Shown here one piece after another: positions 6,490 through 9,112 of a stretch of 9,112 nucleotides of DNA (positions are counted from its first letter, which is position 1; the number at the start of each line of letters is the position of its first letter). Below the pieces are notes generated by a model. That model made no database searches. It saw nothing but the letters and a program-made list of their open reading frames with translations, and was not told where the DNA came from. The stretch lies in the NCBI GenBank assembly GCA_046481785.1, contig JAWOJF010000107.1, positions 1-9,112 on the forward strand, read 5' to 3'. Made by a program: the position numbers and the translations under genes. The DNA is from JAWOJF01 sp046481785. Lineage in GTDB: Bacteria > Bacteroidota > Ignavibacteria > Ignavibacteriales > Ignavibacteriaceae.

Positions 6490-8886
6490 ATGATAAAGAA
6501 TTATTTTAAAATAGCAGTAAGAAACCTGAAAAGAAATAAAATATATTCAGTAATTAATATTGGCGGTTTGTCGGCTGGTTTTGCCTGCTGCCTGCTTATA
6601 TTTTACTTTATTGACCATGAGTATACTTATGATAAGTTTCATATTGATAGTGATAATATATACAGGATTACAACCGAAGTATATAATGAATCAGGTGGCC
6701 TTAATAAAATGATAAATACTCCCCCGGCTCTTGTACCTGCTTTAAGGGGATTATTTCCGGAAGTAGACAATACAACCCGGTTAAGGTATACAATGAGAAC
6801 TCTTCTGCAGAAAGATGATAACTCTTTTTACGAAACCAATGGGTTCTATGCAGATTCTGTTTTTTTTGATGTATTTAGTTTTGAATTAAAGGAGGGTAGT
6901 CAGTCATCGGTACTGGATGAACCCAACTCCATAGTTCTAACGGAGGCCATGGCTGCAAAATATTTCGGCAAAACTAATCCCGTCGGCGAATTCCTCATCA
7001 TGAATAACAATACTCCGCTTAAAGTAACAGGTATTTTAAATTCAATTCCTACAAACTCCCATATACAGTTCGATTTTCTTATTTCATTCTCAACATTCAG
7101 GATACCTGACGGATATTTGGCAGATTTAACAAGCTGGGGGTGGCTAGGATTCCTTTCATATGTGAAATTAGCTGCTGGATCAAATCCTGCAGAATTTAAG
7201 GATAAACTTGACCAGCTTTATGTGGATAGAACATCTCACGGCAGGATTCCTTATAAAGCCGGTGTACAGGAGCTCAAAGATATTTATTTGGGTTCTGCCG
7301 GTTTGAAGGATGATTTAGCAAGCAATATACGGTCAGGTAATGAATTTACGATCAATGCACTTATTACAATAGCAATATTAGTATTACTAGTAGCCGGATT
7401 TAATTTTCTTAATCTTAAGATTGCTTTTTCGGTAAATCGGAGGAAGGAAATAGGTGTTAGAAAGGTATTGGGTGCTGATAAAAGTAAACTTATCATCCAG
7501 ATATTAATTGAATCATTATTAATTATAATGATAAGTATTATAATATCTTATGCTATAACCATAGTTATTTTTCCTTACCTGAAACACTTGCTGGCATGGG
7601 ACCTGATGCTTCAAATGAATAAAATTCTTTATACAATGCCATTTATTTTATTGTTTGCTTTAATATTTGGAATTTTAGCAGGTTTATATCCCTCATCCTT
7701 ATTGTCTGGTATTAAAACAGTAACCGCACTTAAAGGCGTACATAATTCCGGTACAGGCAGAAGCCAAAAATTAAGGAACTCTCTTATCATGTTACAGTTC
7801 GGAATATCTATAGGTTTAATTGTATCAACAATAATTATAACAAAACAAATTAGTTACATGAGAGATAAGGAACTTGGTTTTGACAAGGAAAACATTCTGG
7901 TTGTTAAATTACTTTCTGAAGATATGACCCGTTATTATAATTCATTCAAAAATGTATTATTACAAAATAAAGATGTTTTAAACATCAGCAGGTCAGACAG
8001 GCTGATGGGTGATCCCTGGCCTGCTAATCCCATTTTCACTGATGGGCAGGACCGGTCTGAGGCAAAATTAATTTCCGGTAATTGGGTAGATTATGATTAT
8101 CTGGAGACTATGGGGATATCATTAAAAGAAGGCAGGCCTTTTTCCAGGGAATTTGCCGGGGATTCTCTCAGATCAATTATAATTAATGAAAAGGCCGTAG
8201 AATACCTTGGATTAACAAATCCTGTAGGAACAAGATTAAACTATTTTTCTTTTGATGGCCCCCGTACTGTAATTGGGGTTGTTGAAAACTTTAACTTCTC
8301 CTCACTTCATCAGGATATTGTTCCTGCAGTTTTAATTATGCCATTTATTAATCTGGAAAATATGTTTATACGTATCGCTCCAGGAAATATTTCAGAAAAA
8401 ATTGTTTCTATTGAAAATTCATGGAAACAAATTGCAGGTGTTCCCCTGGATATTCAATTTATGGACGATCACCTGAATCAATTATACAGTAAAGAAGAAA
8501 AATTGTCATACCTTGTAAGCGGGTTTTCTATTCTGGCCGTTGTACTTGCATGCCTGGGGCTTTATGGCCTGATTGCTTCTATGATAAATAATCGTAAAAA
8601 AGAAATTGGGGTTAGGAAGGTACTGGGAGCATCAGTCTCGTCTTTAGTATTTATTTTTCTCCGGCAATACCTTTTAATAGTTGCCATGGCTGCATTAATT
8701 TCTGTCCCGGTAACAGAGTATGTTTTAAACCTCTGGCTTGAAAATTTTGCTTACCGTATTGACGTAAGTTGGTGGTTTTTTATGCTGGGAGGGGGAATAG
8801 CCCTTTCCATTGCCTTGCTAACAGTAAGCTTCCAGGCAATAAAAGCAGCAACTGCTAACCCGGTTAAATCTTTGAAATATGAGTGA
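6490..8886 (+). CDS. FtsX/MacB-type ABC transporter permease, 798 aa (permease 4)
   Basis: Complete permease subunit, 31 bp after permease 3, with AAAGG (6480-6484) five bases before the ATG. N-terminus MIKNYFKIAVRN, TM1 (about 20-42), extracytoplasmic domain 1 (about 45-284) with the NTPPALVPAL segment (76-85), FtsX domain 1 (helices about 286-305, 336-360, 380-405), TM5 (429-450), extracytoplasmic domain 2 (about 453-669), FtsX domain 2 (helices 672-696, 722-744, 759-781). Coupling motifs are RRKEIGVRKVLGAD (317-330) and RKKEIGVRKVLGAS (702-715). It is the most divergent of the complete copies: NFLNLKIAFS replaces NFMNLxTARS before the first motif, the second FtsX domain has SMINNRKKE instead of xxAEQRTKE, and the hallmark reads GVVENFNFSSLH (596-607). 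The C-terminus (TVSFQAIKAATANPVKSLKYE region) still matches permeases 2 and 3, and an 18-nt DNA tract is identical in all three. Stop TGA. Confidence 0.96.
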   Translation: MIKNYFKIAVRNLKRNKIYSVINIGGLSAGFACCLLIFYFIDHEYTYDKFHIDSDNIYRITTEVYNESGGLNKMINTPPALVPALRGLFPEVDNTTRLRYTMRTLLQKDDNSFYETNGFYADSVFFDVFSFELKEGSQSSVLDEPNSIVLTEAMAAKYFGKTNPVGEFLIMNNNTPLKVTGILNSIPTNSHIQFDFLISFSTFRIPDGYLADLTSWGWLGFLSYVKLAAGSNPAEFKDKLDQLYVDRTSHGRIPYKAGVQELKDIYLGSAGLKDDLASNIRSGNEFTINALITIAILVLLVAGFNFLNLKIAFSVNRRKEIGVRKVLGADKSKLIIQILIESLLIIMISIIISYAITIVIFPYLKHLLAWDLMLQMNKILYTMPFILLFALIFGILAGLYPSSLLSGIKTVTALKGVHNSGTGRSQKLRNSLIMLQFGISIGLIVSTIIITKQISYMRDKELGFDKENILVVKLLSEDMTRYYNSFKNVLLQNKDVLNISRSDRLMGDPWPANPIFTDGQDRSEAKLISGNWVDYDYLETMGISLKEGRPFSREFAGDSLRSIIINEKAVEYLGLTNPVGTRLNYFSFDGPRTVIGVVENFNFSSLHQDIVPAVLIMPFINLENMFIRIAPGNISEKIVSIENSWKQIAGVPLDIQFMDDHLNQLYSKEEKLSYLVSGFSILAVVLACLGLYGLIASMINNRKKEIGVRKVLGASVSSLVFIFLRQYLLIVAMAALISVPVTEYVLNLWLENFAYRIDVSWWFFMLGGGIALSIALLTVSFQAIKAATANPVKSLKYE
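8821..8838 (+). repeat. 18-nt tract shared by the 3' ends of permeases 2, 3 and 4
   Basis: ACAGTAAGCTTCCAGGCA occurs here, at 3972-3989 and at 6393-6410, in the same codon phase each time, encoding the TVSFQA region of the last membrane helix. In permease 1 the matching place reads TVGMHA with different codons. The tract is the third, shorter member of the repeat family at the 3' ends of the array. Confidence 0.75.
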
Positions 8887-8889
8887 AAT

Positions 8890-8922
8890 GGAGTTATGCT
8901 CAGTTTTAAGCAGCTCCTTTTT
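8890..8922 (+). terminator. Possible intrinsic terminator or attenuator between permeases 4 and 5
   Basis: GGAG (8890-8893) pairs with CTCC (8914-8917). The stem continues with T·G and T-A, then a 2-nt bulge, then GCT (8898-8900) with AGC (8909-8911), closing an 8-nt loop. Five T's follow at once (8918-8922). The stem is short and bulged, so termination would be partial at best. A TATAAT-like box follows at 8922-8927, without a clear upstream promoter element at the right distance. Confidence 0.35.
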
Positions 8923-8934
8923 ATAATATAAAAT

Positions 8935-8944
8935 GGGAGAGGGG
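8935..8944 (+). promoter_or_regulatory. Ribosome binding site of permease 5
   Basis: GGGAGAGGGG ends three bases before the ATG at 8948. It is the most extended purine-rich site in the window and fixes the start of permease 5, together with the N-terminal match MLKNYL. The spacing from its upstream GGAG (8936-8939) to the ATG is 8 nt, which is the usual distance. Confidence 0.6.
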
Positions 8945-8947
8945 ATC

Positions 8948-9112
8948 ATGTTAAAGAATTATCTCACTATTGCTCTCAGGAATATTATTCGTCAAAAGCT
9001 ATACTCGTTTATTAATATAATGGGCTTAGCTTTTGGCATAGCTGTTTGTCTTGTTATATTTTTATTTATCAGTGATGAGCTTAGCTTTGATCAGTTTCAT
9101 CAAAATTCCGGC
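8948..9112 (+). CDS. FtsX/MacB-type ABC transporter permease, N-terminal 55 codons, cut by window end (permease 5)
   Basis: The frame is open from the ATG at 8948 to the end of the window. It begins MLKNYLTIALRNIIRQKLYS, a basic cytoplasmic N-terminus like those of permeases 2-4, followed by TM1 (INIMGLAFGIAVCLVIFLFI, about residues 22-42) and the family's post-helix motif SDELSFDQFHQNSG (42-55), matching HDELSYDSFHEKAD in permease 2. About 740-770 residues should lie beyond the window. It follows permease 4 by 61 bp, the second-longest gap in the array, with a terminator-like hairpin in it. It may therefore be expressed at a different level from the genes upstream. Confidence 0.9.
   Translation, partial: MLKNYLTIALRNIIRQKLYSFINIMGLAFGIAVCLVIFLFISDELSFDQFHQNSG

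Noticed and set aside
1..9112. A novel defence, mobile or biosynthetic system
   Set aside because: All five genes are recognisable members of one permease family. There is no transposase, nuclease, toxin, tRNA, CRISPR-like array or attachment-site pair to support a different system.

Overview
The window is AT-rich and holds essentially one thing: a head-to-tail, same-strand array of five paralogous genes for large FtsX/MacB-type ABC transporter permeases. Three are complete (827, 794 and 798 residues). The first is cut by the left edge of the window and the fifth by the right edge. The protein style, with N-termini like M-L-K-N-Y-L-K-I-A, 'GVxKDFxxESLH'-type periplasmic motifs, two 'RxKEIGxRKxLGA' motifs per protein and 'ANPVxSLKYE' C-termini, is the one seen in Bacteroidota and in related Ignavibacteriota-like lineages. 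Purine-rich Shine-Dalgarno sequences sit before several starts. I infer a member of that superphylum but cannot name a genus.

Layout: permease 1 (1-1485, only the C-terminal part visible); a 68-bp gap containing a GC-rich inverted repeat; permease 2 (1554-4037), which has a perfect 7-bp-arm palindrome embedded in its reading frame at 2049-2065; a 36-bp gap; permease 3 (4074-6458); a 31-bp gap; permease 4 (6490-8886); a 61-bp leader with a terminator-like hairpin and a strong ribosome binding site; then the first 55 codons of permease 5 (8948-9112). There is no stretch over 300 bases without a gene. I see no RNA gene, transposase or CRISPR array.

Each full-length protein looks like two fused MacB-like halves. 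Each half is one transmembrane helix, a large extracytoplasmic (MacB periplasmic core type) domain, and a three-helix FtsX domain. The family works as dimers with a LolD/MacB-type ATPase that turns ATP hydrolysis in the cytoplasm into movement of the extracytoplasmic domains, usually for efflux, lipoprotein handling or stress responses. No ATPase, HlyD-type adaptor or TolC-like gene is in the window, so the partner and the substrate cannot be read from it.

The most informative signal is evolutionary. The 3' ends of permeases 2 and 3 carry two exactly identical tracts (42 and 34 nt) at the same spacing, although the rest of the genes is clearly diverged. This suggests gene conversion or unequal crossing-over within the array. 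I did not find convincing evidence of a new type of biological system; the array and its repeats are the points worth following up.
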